Assembly: GCA_020201235.1 (NCBI GenBank)
Contig: JAIVHD010000239.1
Coordinates: 1 to 8,478 of the forward strand
DNA: 8,478 nt
Source: Lysobacteraceae bacterium
GTDB taxonomy: Bacteria; Pseudomonadota; Gammaproteobacteria; Xanthomonadales; Wenzhouxiangellaceae
Direction: 5' to 3'
A program made the position numbers and the translations under genes. Positions 1 through 8,036 of this stretch are shown here, piece after piece. How positions within the stretch are numbered: position 1 is the first letter of the stretch; every line of letters starts with the position of its first letter. The notes beneath the pieces were generated by a model, which saw nothing but the letters and a program-made list of their open reading frames with translations, was not told the origin of the DNA and ran no database searches.

Positions 1-1
1 C

Positions 2-1126
2 GGCGAGCCCAAGGGCGCGATGCACAGCTACGCGAATTTCGCGTTCGTCGGCGATTCGCTGGCGGCTGCATTAGACATCGGCGGCGACGAACGCGTGCTG
101 TCGTATTTGCCGTTGTCGCACTGCACAGAGCGCGCCTATGTCGAGGCCGGCAGCTTTTACTCCGGCATGACACTGTATTTTGTCGAGTCGCTGGAGACCT
201 TCATGGAAGATCTCGCCTATGCACGACCGACGCTGTTCGGCTCGGTGCCGCGCTTATGGAAAAAATTTCAGCTCGGGGTGCTCGAAAAGGTGCCGGGAGC
301 TCGGCTCAAGCGACTTTTACGCCTGCCGTTGCTGCGCACGCTGATCCGGCACCGAATCAAGCGCAGTCTGGGATTGGACCAGGCGCGCTGGTACGCCAGC
401 GGTTCGGCACCCATCGCGCCGTCGTTGCTGGAATGGTGGCACGATCTCGGCGTGACGATTCGAGAAGGCTGGGGCATGACCGAAACCTTCGCCTACGGCA
501 CCCAGATCGGGCGCGATATCCGGCCTCAATTCGGCACCATCAGCCGCGCCCTGCCGGGGGTCGAGCTCAAGACCGGCGTCGACGACGAACTGCTGATCCG
601 CTGCCCGTGCCTGATGCAGGGTTACTACGGGGATGAGCCGCTTAGCCTGAACAGCATGGACGACGGCTACTTCAGGACCGGTGACCGGGCGTTTATCGAC
701 GACCATGGCTGGGTCTCGATTACCGGACGTGTGAAAGAGTTGTTCAAAACCACCAAGGGCAAGTACATCGCACCGGTGCCGCTGGAAAGCCTGCTGGCGC
801 GAAACGAGATGATCGAACTGGCCTGTGTGCTCGGCTCTGGCCTCGACCAGCCGGTTGCACTGGTGCAGCTGGCCGACGGGTTAAAACAGTCGCCGCGCCA
901 GTTACGCCGCGACCTGGTCGAGACACTGGACGCGGTCAATACCAAACTGGAACCGCACCAGCGCATTGCGCGCATCATCATCACCGGCGAGCCTTGGACA
1001 GTCGACAATGAAATGCTCACACCAACGCTCAAGATTCGTCGATCGGCGATCGAACGGCGCTACCGTGAAGTCGTGCGCGAAGCCGGAGACCGGGTTTCCT
1101 TTCCCGCCGCTTCGCACGCTGAATAA
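2..1126 (+). CDS. Long-chain acyl-CoA synthetase (AMP-forming), 5'-truncated
   Basis: This enzyme of the AMP-binding family activates a fatty acid with ATP to an acyl-adenylate and then to acyl-CoA. The reading frame is already open at the left edge: nt 2-37 encode GEPKGAMHSYAN, the end of the family's phosphate-binding loop, so the first ATG (nt 20) is internal and perhaps a third of the protein is missing. Counting from that ATG, other family motifs follow in order: YLPLSHCTER (29-38), GWGMTE (150-155, adenylate binding), YFRTGD (217-222), GRVKE (236-240), KGKYIAP (246-252), and LTPTLKIRR near the C-terminus (333-341) with the probable catalytic lysine at 338. The YLPLSH and LTPTLK signatures favour the long-chain fatty-acid subgroup over acetyl-CoA or aryl-CoA ligases, but chain length cannot be read from sequence. 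The stop is TAA at 1124-1126. The next gene on this strand starts about 200 bp later, so cotranscription is uncertain. Confidence 0.93.
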   Translation, partial: GEPKGAMHSYANFAFVGDSLAAALDIGGDERVLSYLPLSHCTERAYVEAGSFYSGMTLYFVESLETFMEDLAYARPTLFGSVPRLWKKFQLGVLEKVPGARLKRLLRLPLLRTLIRHRIKRSLGLDQARWYASGSAPIAPSLLEWWHDLGVTIREGWGMTETFAYGTQIGRDIRPQFGTISRALPGVELKTGVDDELLIRCPCLMQGYYGDEPLSLNSMDDGYFRTGDRAFIDDHGWVSITGRVKELFKTTKGKYIAPVPLESLLARNEMIELACVLGSGLDQPVALVQLADGLKQSPRQLRRDLVETLDAVNTKLEPHQRIARIIITGEPWTVDNEMLTPTLKIRRSAIERRYREVVREAGDRVSFPAASHAE

Positions 1127-1146
1127 ATGGCTTACAGTCGCCCTTT

Positions 1147-1159
1147 TCAGCCCGGCTGA
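1147..1159. repeat. 13-bp palindrome downstream of the acyl-CoA synthetase gene
   Basis: TCAGCC-C-GGCTGA is a perfect inverted repeat with 6-bp arms, 20 bp after the stop codon. As RNA it could form a 5-bp stem with a 3-nt loop, but no T-run follows, so it is a poor intrinsic terminator. It could also be an operator half-site pair. No function can be assigned from sequence alone. Confidence 0.3.
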
Positions 1160-1267
1160 TTGACCACGCCGCCAACTGCGGCATCGCCCTGCCTCACAGT
1201 CGGGGCGTTTGGCTCGGTCACGCAAAGCCCCAGCCACGCCAACGGGCGGCCGCTCGCGACGGAGGGG

Positions 1268-1296
1268 TGGTGACTTAGGCGGGTTTAAGCTAAACT
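1268..1296 (+). promoter_or_regulatory. Possible weak promoter for the dioxygenase gene
   Basis: TAAACT (1291-1296) resembles a -10 element. A weak -35 candidate, TGGTGA (1268-1273), lies exactly 17 bp upstream. Transcription would begin near 1302-1304, giving a leader of about 30 nt before the ATG at 1335. The -35 match is only 3 of 6, so this is suggestive only. It does fit the choice of the ATG over an upstream TTG. Confidence 0.25.
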
Positions 1297-1297
1297 C

Positions 1298-1320
1298 TTG
1301 GGCCAGATATTTCGGCCCAA
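1298..1320 (+). other. Hairpin in the leader of the dioxygenase gene
   Basis: TTGGGCC (1298-1304) and GGCCCAA (1314-1320) form a perfect 7-bp stem around the 9-nt loop AGATATTTC, ending 14 nt before the ATG at 1335. If the -10 candidate at 1291 is used, the stem sits at the very 5' end of the transcript, where it could stabilise the mRNA or affect ribosome loading. No U-tract follows, so it is not a terminator. Confidence 0.35.
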
Positions 1321-1334
1321 AGCCCTCCCTGCCC

Positions 1335-2117
1335 ATGAAATTCGAACTCAACCCCGAGCTTGATCGCGCCGCGCTGGCAAACCGGCTGAAGGCCGACCGT
1401 CGAATCCAGATTCCGAACATTCTCAAGACCGAGCACGCCGAACGCCTGACCGAATGCATCGAGAAGGAAATCCCGTGGTCGTTCACCTACTACGACGACA
1501 AGGGTCCTGGCATCATCGAGCAGCACAACCTCGAAAAAGTGCCTCCGAAAGACATGCAGGCGCTGCAGAACAGCATCTACAAACAGGCCATCGATGGTTT
1601 CGGATACGCCTACGGCCTGCTGCACCAGTCCGACGCAACCCGCACCCAGGGTCAAATTCCGGCCGTGCTGAACGACTTCTACCAGTTCCTGGCCGGACCC
1701 GAAATGCGCGATTTCATCGTAGCCGTGCTCGACGATTCTTCCATCCGCCAGGTCGATGCCCAGGCAACCCGTTTCGGCCCCGGCAACTTTCTCGGCTACC
1801 ACAACGACCAGATGCACGGCGCGCATCGCCGCTGCGCCTACGTGTTCAACTTCACCCGCCGGTGGCGGCCGGACTGGAATGGCTACTTGCATTTTTTTGA
1901 CGAGAACGGCAACGGCAACGTCGCCTACAAGCCCGGCTTTAACGTGCTGAACCTTTTCAAAGTGCCGCAAGCCCATGCAGTGGCCTGCATTCCGCCCTAC
2001 GCTGCGGCCTATCGCTACGCGGTATCGGGCTGGTATCGAGCCGGCGTCGCGCCAAACCGCAACACCGTGCAGGTCGCCGAAACCGAGCTCGAAACCGATG
2101 CCAGGGCCCCGGCCTGA
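1335..2117 (+). CDS. 2-oxoglutarate/Fe(II)-dependent dioxygenase, prolyl-hydroxylase-like
   Basis: The 260-residue product has the signature of the 2OG-Fe(II) oxygenase superfamily, which couples decarboxylation of 2-oxoglutarate to oxidation of a substrate. The iron-binding triad is visible as H156-x-D158 (in GYHNDQMHG) and H214 (in PQAHAV). R227 in YRYAVSGWYR is the expected 2-oxoglutarate-binding arginine. The RYAVSGWY strand resembles the end of prolyl-4-hydroxylase and EGL-9/PHD-type domains. Residues 1-140 are mostly charged and helical-looking, with no signal peptide or membrane segment, so it is probably cytoplasmic. The substrate cannot be inferred: protein proline, small-molecule and other hydroxylations are all possible. 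The start is uncertain. The frame is open back to a TTG at 1209, but that extension (42 residues) is basic and low in complexity and would place the leader hairpin inside the gene, so I prefer the ATG, although no good Shine-Dalgarno precedes it. The gene converges on the GGDEF gene, with a 39-bp gap. Confidence 0.85.
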   Translation: MKFELNPELDRAALANRLKADRRIQIPNILKTEHAERLTECIEKEIPWSFTYYDDKGPGIIEQHNLEKVPPKDMQALQNSIYKQAIDGFGYAYGLLHQSDATRTQGQIPAVLNDFYQFLAGPEMRDFIVAVLDDSSIRQVDAQATRFGPGNFLGYHNDQMHGAHRRCAYVFNFTRRWRPDWNGYLHFFDENGNGNVAYKPGFNVLNLFKVPQAHAVACIPPYAAAYRYAVSGWYRAGVAPNRNTVQVAETELETDARAPA

Positions 2118-2120
2118 GCC

Positions 2121-2156
2121 AAACAAACGCCCGTAATCCGCAAAAGCGCTACGGCG
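2121..2156 (-). terminator. Terminator-like hairpin between convergent genes
   Basis: Immediately after the TGA of the GGDEF gene (2159-2157 on the minus strand), nt 2156-2128 can fold into an imperfect stem. The outer arms are CGCCGTA and TACGGGCG with one bulged C, the inner pairing is CGC/GCG around a 4-nt TTTT loop (AAAA on plus), and an internal mismatch separates them. On the minus strand the stem is followed by TTTGTTTGG, a T-rich tail. This fits a rho-independent terminator for the minus-strand gene. In the plus direction no T-tract follows, so it would serve the dioxygenase gene less well. Confidence 0.5.
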
Positions 2157-3245
2157 TCAGGCCTTTCCGGAATGTCCCGTTGCCGCGCTGATCGGCGGAC
2201 GGCGCACAATCGGCGCATCGTCGCCGGCCAGGCAGACGCAATTTCGTCCGTCGCGCTTGGCCTGATACATCGCACGATCGGCGCGCGCCAGCCATTCCGG
2301 CCAGTCTTCACCGTGTTTGAGAATTGCGACGCCCGCTGAAAATCGCAGCGGCTGACCGTCGAATTGAAGCTTTCCGCTGATGCGCTCGTGCAGCGACCAA
2401 CCGACATCCAGCGCATTGACCTGACCATGGTCGGGAATGAGCAGCACAAACTCCTCGCCACCGAACCGGTAAAACCGGTCTTCGGCGCGAATATTGCTAC
2501 GAAACAGATCCGCGAAATCGCACAACGCCCGATCGCCGACATCGTGGCCCAGCGTATCGTTGACCCGCTTGAAATCATCCAGGTCCAGAAGCATGATCGC
2601 AAACTGACTGCCGTCACGGCGGAAGGCTGAGACCGCGGCCGTCAAATCACGCCGTAACATTCGTCGATTACCGGAATAGGTCAGCGGATCCTGAAGCGCA
2701 AGGGTCTCGAGCTGCCTTTGGTAAAGCGCCAGACGCGAGGCAAAAATATAGGCGAAGATCGTGATCAGAAGGGCCGTCACGATATAGGTGATACCTTCCA
2801 GAATCGACTCGAACAAGCGGTTTTCGAGAATCAGAAAGACCACCAGCACGAGGTTCATGGTCAATGCAAAGCGGCGGCCGGTCAGCAGGAAGTTGACCCA
2901 CAAAACCACGTAACCCCACAAAATTCCGGTGCGCCCGAACAGGATTGTCGATGCAATACAGGCCGCTACCGTGACGACTGCAAAGAGCCGACCGCCGCGC
3001 TCGGCATCGCCGCCGTTGACAACATAGACCAGCACCATCAGCATGCCAACGACAATCGCCAGATTGACCGTGCCGCCGAGGAGATTGCCTTCCACAAATC
3101 GATAGACGACAAAGCCGCTAACGACCAGCGCCGCCAGGCTGCCGAAAAGCAGGATCATGGCGAACTGATAATCCTCGCGAAAACGTCGGCGAAAACGCGC
3201 CACGAAGTCGTTTTTTTTCAATGCGTCGATTCGAATCAAGCCCAT
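2157..3245 (-). CDS. Membrane-anchored diguanylate cyclase (six-helix N-terminus plus GGDEF domain)
   Basis: The 362-residue product should make the second messenger c-di-GMP from two GTP at the inner membrane. Six hydrophobic segments occur at about 27-48, 57-77, 86-103, 106-122, 125-141 and 149-170, with short loops and no recognisable periplasmic sensor domain. A short linker (RLALYQRQLETLALQ) leads to the GGDEF domain, about 185-340. The active-site motif is GGEEF (262-266), the metal and substrate stretch DLDDFKRVND is at 221-230, and the product-inhibition site RxxD is intact as RAED (253-256), five residues before GGEEF. The opening motif is DPLTYSGNRR rather than the common DPLTGLxNRR. 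The ATG at 3245 is chosen because it gives a standard charged N-terminus. The purine run AAAAGGGG ends only 1 nt upstream, unusually close for a Shine-Dalgarno. The frame stays open another 89 codons upstream, to 3512. The gene is divergent from gltB, and the signal it senses is unknown. Confidence 0.9.
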   Translation of the reverse strand: MGLIRIDALKKNDFVARFRRRFREDYQFAMILLFGSLAALVVSGFVVYRFVEGNLLGGTVNLAIVVGMLMVLVYVVNGGDAERGGRLFAVVTVAACIASTILFGRTGILWGYVVLWVNFLLTGRRFALTMNLVLVVFLILENRLFESILEGITYIVTALLITIFAYIFASRLALYQRQLETLALQDPLTYSGNRRMLRRDLTAAVSAFRRDGSQFAIMLLDLDDFKRVNDTLGHDVGDRALCDFADLFRSNIRAEDRFYRFGGEEFVLLIPDHGQVNALDVGWSLHERISGKLQFDGQPLRFSAGVAILKHGEDWPEWLARADRAMYQAKRDGRNCVCLAGDDAPIVRRPPISAATGHSGKA

Positions 3246-3584
3246 ACCCCTTTTCTGGCTCCTGACCACCGCCGTCGTGCGCGCGAGCCGGTGTGAATCA
3301 CCAGTCGATGGTCTTCGTCGACGGTCAAACCAGCCCCGCTGCAGCAAGCCTCGCTGGACGAAGCAAATATTGCATGGCTGAAGTTTAGCGGAATCCGGTC
3401 CTTGAAAATGAGCTTCGTCAAGCACCGCAGAAGGTCGGCCAGGCGCAGATCGCGTGTTCCGCCGATGGCGCCTGCGGATATCACGATTTGGCATGGATCG
3501 GAACCAAAACAAACTTAATATTCTTTCTATGGTGGCGCGCGAACCGGTATCCTATCAGGTCGTCCATACGCATGAGTACGGCGG
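3246..3584. other. Divergent intergenic region between the GGDEF gene and gltB
   Basis: These 339 bp separate two divergent genes and should hold both promoters. I found no convincing protein family in any frame, although minus-strand frames stay open by chance in this GC-rich DNA. Visible elements are an inverted pair of 8-bp arms, GACGAAGC (3357-3364) and GCTTCGTC (3412-3419), 47 nt apart; a small AT-rich dyad GCAA-ATA-TTGC (3363-3373); and an AT-rich stretch at about 3502-3530 nearer gltB. No clear sigma-54 site, riboswitch or known regulator box was recognised. Confidence 0.6.
3488..3530 (+). promoter_or_regulatory. AT-rich candidate promoter region for gltB
   Basis: A marked AT-rich stretch lies 55-95 bp before gltB and contrasts with its GC-rich surroundings. 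It contains TTGGCA (3488-3493, -35-like) and TAATAT (3516-3521, -10-like), but these are 22 bp apart, too far for a standard sigma-70 promoter. TTCTAT (3525-3530) is another -10 candidate without a good -35. The position is right for a gltB promoter, but no exact element can be claimed. Confidence 0.3.
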
Positions 3585-3607
3585 TTGAAAACGCTTTATC
3601 GCTCTGA
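3572..3607 (+). other. Short ATG frame overlapping the gltB start
   Basis: ATG at 3572 opens an 11-codon frame (MSTAVENALSL, TGA at 3605-3607) that spans the TTG start of gltB at 3585 in a different frame. An AGGT at 3557-3560 is 11 nt upstream, a weak ribosome site. It may be a tiny upstream reading frame that couples or tunes gltB translation. It may also be the true gltB start displaced by a one-base indel: removing one A from the run at 3588-3591 would join it in frame as MSTAVETLYRSDFEHDSCGFG. Confidence 0.2.
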
Positions 3608-6600
3608 TTTCGAACACGATTCCTGCGGCTTTGGGCTGATCGCCCAGCTCGACGGAACAGCCGGGCACGGGATTCTCGCCGATGCGCTCGAGGCGCTGAC
3701 GCGGCTGACCCATCGCGGCGCGGTTGCACCCGACGGCAAGACCGGCGACGGTTGCGGGATTCTGGTCGGGCTGCCGATCGAGTTTCTGCGCGCAGTCGCG
3801 GCCGAAAACGGTTTCGTGGTCGGCGATTCATTCACCGCGGGCACGGTTTTTGTCGACCGCGAGGCCGATCTTGCCACCATGCAGCGTGAGCGGCTGGAAA
3901 AACAGCTTCGCGAACAGGGCCTGGTGGTTGCCGGCTGGCGCAGCGTGCCAGTCAATCCCGATGCGCTGGGCGCACGCGCGCGCGATAGCCGGCCGCGGGT
4001 CGAGCAGGTTTTCGTCAACGCACCAGAACACTGCGATGAAAAGGCCTTTCAGCGAAAGCTGTACCTGGCCCGTCGCCTGACCGAGTCGCAAACAAGCCAG
4101 GACGAATCGCTGTATATCGCCAGCCTGTCGGCGACCACGCTGTCCTACAAGGCGATGGTCATGCCGCAGTTCCTGGCACACTTTTATTCGGACCTGGCCA
4201 ACCCGGGCTTCAAGACGCCGATGGCGCTGTTTCATCAGCGCTTCTCGACTAACACACTGCCGCGATGGCAGCTGGCCCAGCCGTTTCGCATGCTGGCCCA
4301 CAACGGCGAAATCAATACCATTCGTGGCAACCGAAACTGGACACGGGCCCGCCGAAGGCTGCTAGCGGCACCCGAATTGAAAGAGCTGGCGAGCATTGAC
4401 CCGCCGGTCAGCATGCACGGCTCGGATTCGTCATCGCTTGACAATATGCTCGAACTGTTGGTCACCGGCGGTATGCCGCTGCCGCAGGCGCTTCGAATCC
4501 TGATTCCCCCGGCCTGGCAGACCGCAGACAACCTTGATGCCGACCTGCGCGCATTCCACGAGTTTTTCGCGTTTCACCAGGAAGCCTGGGACGGCCCGGC
4601 CGGCCTGGTCATGACCGATGGCCGTTGGGTCGTTTGCGGGCTGGATCGCAACGGGCTGCGTCCAGCACGCTGGACGCTGACCGAAGACCAGCGCCTGATC
4701 GTGGCCTCCGAAACCGGCGTGGTCGACGTTGCGGTCGATCAGGTGACCGCGCGCGGCCGGCTCGGTCCGGGCGAGATGCTGGCCGTGGATCTCTCCGACG
4801 GCAGCCTGCTAAACGGCTCTCAGATTGACGAACAGCTCAAGAACCTGCACCCCTGGCAGGACTGGCTGAAGTCCGGGGTTCGCTACCTTGATTCCGAACT
4901 GGTCGATATGCATATGGCGGCCGAGCCATTCGACACCGACACGCTGGCCAGCTACCAGAAAATGTTCAATCTGTCGCGCGAAGAACGCCGCGAGGTCATC
5001 CAGGTTCTGGCCGAGACCCAGGCCGAAGCGGTCGGATCAATGGGCGACGACACGCCCATGCCGGTTCTTTCGACCCGCATCCGCTCGCTGTACGATTGCT
5101 GTCGCCAGCAGTTTGCCCAGGTCACCAACCCGGCCATCGACTCATTGCGCGAACGCATTGTGATGTCGCTGGAGACTGGCCTGGGTCGCAAGGGCAACGT
5201 GTTCGAGCCCGGCCCGTCTCTGGCCGAACGCGTGGTGCTCAACTCGCCGGTGCTCTCGCAACGCAAGCTTCGGCAACTGGTCAACACGCCGCAGTTCGGC
5301 CTGCCTTCGGTGTTGCTCGACTTGAATTACCCGGCCGATTGGTCGCTCGAGGACGCACTGGCCGATTTGTGCCGGCTCGCTTCCGAGTCGGTCCGCGACG
5401 GCAAGCTGCTGCTAATCCTATCGGACCGTTACCTCGAGCCGGGCAAGGTCCCGATCCATGCATTGCTGGCGACCGGCGCGGTTCACCACCACCTGCTCGA
5501 AACCGGTCAGCGGCCAGACTGCAACCTGATCCTCGAAACCGGAACAGCACGCGATCCACACCATTTTGCCTGCCTGATCGGCTTCGGTGCCACGGCGGTC
5601 TACCCGTATCTGGTTTACCAGACGCTGCACTCCATGGCCGCGACCGGCGAAATCGAAGCCTCGCGTGCCCAGGCCATCCAGCTCGGACGCGCCTACCGCC
5701 GCGGTATTCGCAAGGGCCTGTTCAAGATCCTGTCGAAGATGGGTATCTCGACCATCGGTTCGTATCGCGGTGCGCAGTTGTTTGAACTGGTCGGACTTTC
5801 CGACCGGGTTGTCGATATTTGCTTTCCCGGTGCCGTCAGCCGCATCCAGGGGGCCGACTTCGGAGATCTCTGGAGCGACCAGAAATCACTGGCGCGCTGG
5901 GCCTGGAACAAGCAGGTTCCAATTGAGCACGGCGGCCTGTACCGCTATGTCCACGGCGGTGAATTCCACGCCTGGAACCCGGATGTGGTCAATGCCCTGC
6001 GGACCGCCGCGCGCACTGGCGCGTGGAGCGACTACCAACGCTACGCACAACCGGTCAACGATCGCGCACCATCGATGATTCGCGATCTGCTGCGATTACG
6101 CTCCGATCATGCACCGATCGATATCGAACAGGTCGAGTCCGAAAGCGACATTGTCAAGCGCTTCGACTCGGCCGGCATGAGTCTGGGCGCGTTGTCGCCA
6201 GAGGCTCACGAGGCCCTGGCGATTGCCATGAACCGGCTTGGCGCGCGCTCCAACTCCGGCGAGGGCGGCGAGGACCCGGTTCGCTATGGCACCGAAAAAT
6301 GCTCCAAAATCAAACAGATCGCATCGGGTCGCTTTGGCGTAACACCCGACTACCTGGTCAACGCCGAGGTCATCCAGATCAAGATTGCCCAGGGTGCCAA
6401 GCCTGGCGAGGGCGGCCAGTTGCCCGGCCACAAGGTCGACGGCCTGATTGCCCGCTTGCGCTTTGCCACGCCCGGCGTCGGCCTGATCTCGCCGCCGCCA
6501 CACCACGATATCTATTCGATCGAGGATCTGGCCCAGCTGATCTACGATCTCAAGCAGGTCAATCCCGAAGCACTGGTTTCGGTCAAGCTGGTTTCCGAGC

Positions 6601-8032
6601 CCGGGGTCGGCACCATCGCCGCCGGCGTGGTCAAGGCGTATGCCGATCTGATCACCATCTCCGGCTACGACGGCGGCACCGGTGCCAGCCCGCTGACGTC
6701 GGTCAAATACGCCGGCGCGCCGTGGGAATTGGGTTTGAGCGAGGTGCGCCAGGTACTGATGCAAAATGACCTTAGAGGCCAGGTGCGCATCCAGGCCGAC
6801 GGCGGCCTGAAGACCGGGCTGGATGTGGTCAAGGCCGCAGCGCTGGGCGCCGAAAGCTTCGGCTTTGGCACCGCGCCGATGATTGCGCTGGGCTGCAAAT
6901 ACCTGCGAATCTGCCATCTGAACAACTGCGCGACCGGCATCGCGACCCAGAACGAGACGCTGCGTAAGCACCACTTCATCGGCCTGCCCGAGATGGTCGT
7001 GCATTATTTTATGGGTGTGGCGCGCGAGGTACGCGAAATTCTGGCGTCGCTGGGCGTGGCCCGAATCGAGGACCTCATCGGTCGCACCGAATACCTGGAG
7101 CGCATCGAAGGCCTGACCGAACGTCAGAACAAGATCGACCTGGCACCGATGCTGGCAAAGACCGGATTGGCACCCAACGCCGATCGCTTCTGCTGCGTTC
7201 CGCGCAATCCGCCGCATGATCCCGGCCTGCTGGCCGAACGCATCGCGGTCGACACTCGCGAGGCCGTAGAACAGGGTCGCGGTGGCCGCTTTGAGTATGT
7301 AATTCACAACCACGACCGGTCAATCGGTGCCCGATTATCCGGCACCATTGCCCGCCGCCACGGGCGCGCCGGCCTGGGCGACCAGCGCCTTGAGCTGATG
7401 CTCAGCGGCACGGCCGGCCAGAGCCTCGGCGCGTTCAACGCGGTCGGCCTGCACATCACACTGGTCGGCGAGGCCAACGACTATGTCGGCAAGAGCATGG
7501 CCGGCGGTCGGCTGGTCCTGCGACCGCCCGAGGGCGTTCGTTATGCCCCGGAGAAAACCCCGATCATGGGCAACACCTGCCTGTACGGCGCAACCGGCGG
7601 CGAACTGTTCGCGGCGGGCATGGCCGGCGAACGCTTTATGGTGCGAAACTCCGGTGCGATCGCTGTGGTCGAGGGTACCGGCGATCATGCCTGCGAATAC
7701 ATGACCGGCGGCGTCGCCTTGATTCTCGGTGCCACCGGCATCAACTTTGGTGCCGGCATGACCGGCGGATTTGCCTACGTTCTCGATCTGGAGCGAAGTT
7801 TCGTCGACCACTACAACCATGAGCTGATCGAAATCCATCGTCTCGAGCCGGAAAACATGGAAAACCATGTCAACCACTTGCGCGACTTGATTCGGCAACA
7901 CACCGAACTGACCGGCAGCGCCTGGAGCCGGGGCGTGCTGGAAGACTTCCGCAGAATGCTGCCGAAGTTCTGGCTGGTCAAACCCAAGGCGGCCGAACTC
8001 GACGACCTGATCAGCCTGCTCAAGGAGGCAGC

Positions 8033-8036
<4 letters not shown>
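3585..8036 (+). CDS. gltB: Glutamate synthase (NADPH) large (alpha) subunit
   Basis: GltB hydrolyses glutamine and channels the ammonia to 2-oxoglutarate, yielding two glutamates per cycle, as part of ammonia assimilation in the cytoplasm. The 1,483-residue product is normal length for the bacterial NADPH form. An N-terminal amidotransferase domain begins at Cys14 (HDSCGFGL), the nucleophile exposed after the short propeptide is removed. It includes HRGAVAPDGKTGDGCG, RFSTNT and HNGEINT (239-245), and runs to about 430. A central domain follows to about 780. The FMN-binding synthase domain (about 800-1200) contains MSLGALSPEAHEAL (from 865), KPGEGGQLPGHK (939-950) and GYDGGTGASP (from 1027). 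The 3Fe-4S ligands are C1104, C1110 and C1115 (C-x5-C-x4-C). The C-terminal glycine-rich beta-helix spans about 1235-1455. TTG at 3585 is the first possible start after an in-frame TGA (3573-3575), and its ribosome site is weak. GltD follows on the same strand. Confidence 0.98.
8022..8028 (+). promoter_or_regulatory. Strong Shine-Dalgarno at the 3' end of gltB
   Basis: AAGGAGG is a near-perfect anti-16S match inside the last codons of gltB, 4 nt before an ATG at 8033 that overlaps the gltB stop (ATGA). It is 77 nt upstream of the GTG assigned to gltD, too far to serve that start directly. It therefore appears to drive the short frame at 8033-8113. Such a site could also arise by chance from codons for K-E-A. 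Confidence 0.6.

Noticed and set aside
1185..1207. Possible terminator after the acyl-CoA synthetase gene
   Set aside because: CGCCC (1185-1189) and GGGCG (1203-1207) could pair, but the stem is only 5 bp with a 13-nt loop and only three T follow.
1209..1334. N-terminal extension of the dioxygenase from TTG 1209
   Set aside because: The added 42 residues are basic and low in complexity, lack a ribosome site, and overlap the promoter-like box and hairpin. ATG 1335 is more economical.
1290..2126. 278-codon minus-strand open frame opposite the dioxygenase gene
   Set aside because: The plus strand carries the complete iron-binding triad and 2-oxoglutarate arginine. The minus-strand product shows no domain.
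2718..3296. 192-codon plus-strand open frame opposite the cyclase membrane region
   Set aside because: Its Gln/Asp/His-rich composition is what hydrophobic codons give when read in reverse. The real gene is on the minus strand.
3236..3484. 82-codon minus-strand frame in the divergent intergenic region
   Set aside because: It begins at GTG without a ribosome site, overlaps the cyclase start and resembles no family I know, so a chance frame is more likely.
3488..3503. Possible sigma-54 promoter before gltB
   Set aside because: TTGGCATGGATCGGAA has the GG of the -24 element, but the required GC of the -12 element is missing at the right spacing.
6096..7313. 405-codon minus-strand open frame antisense to gltB
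   Set aside because: It lies opposite the highly conserved FMN and iron-sulfur part of gltB, and its translation has no recognisable domain. Long antisense frames are common in GC-rich genes.
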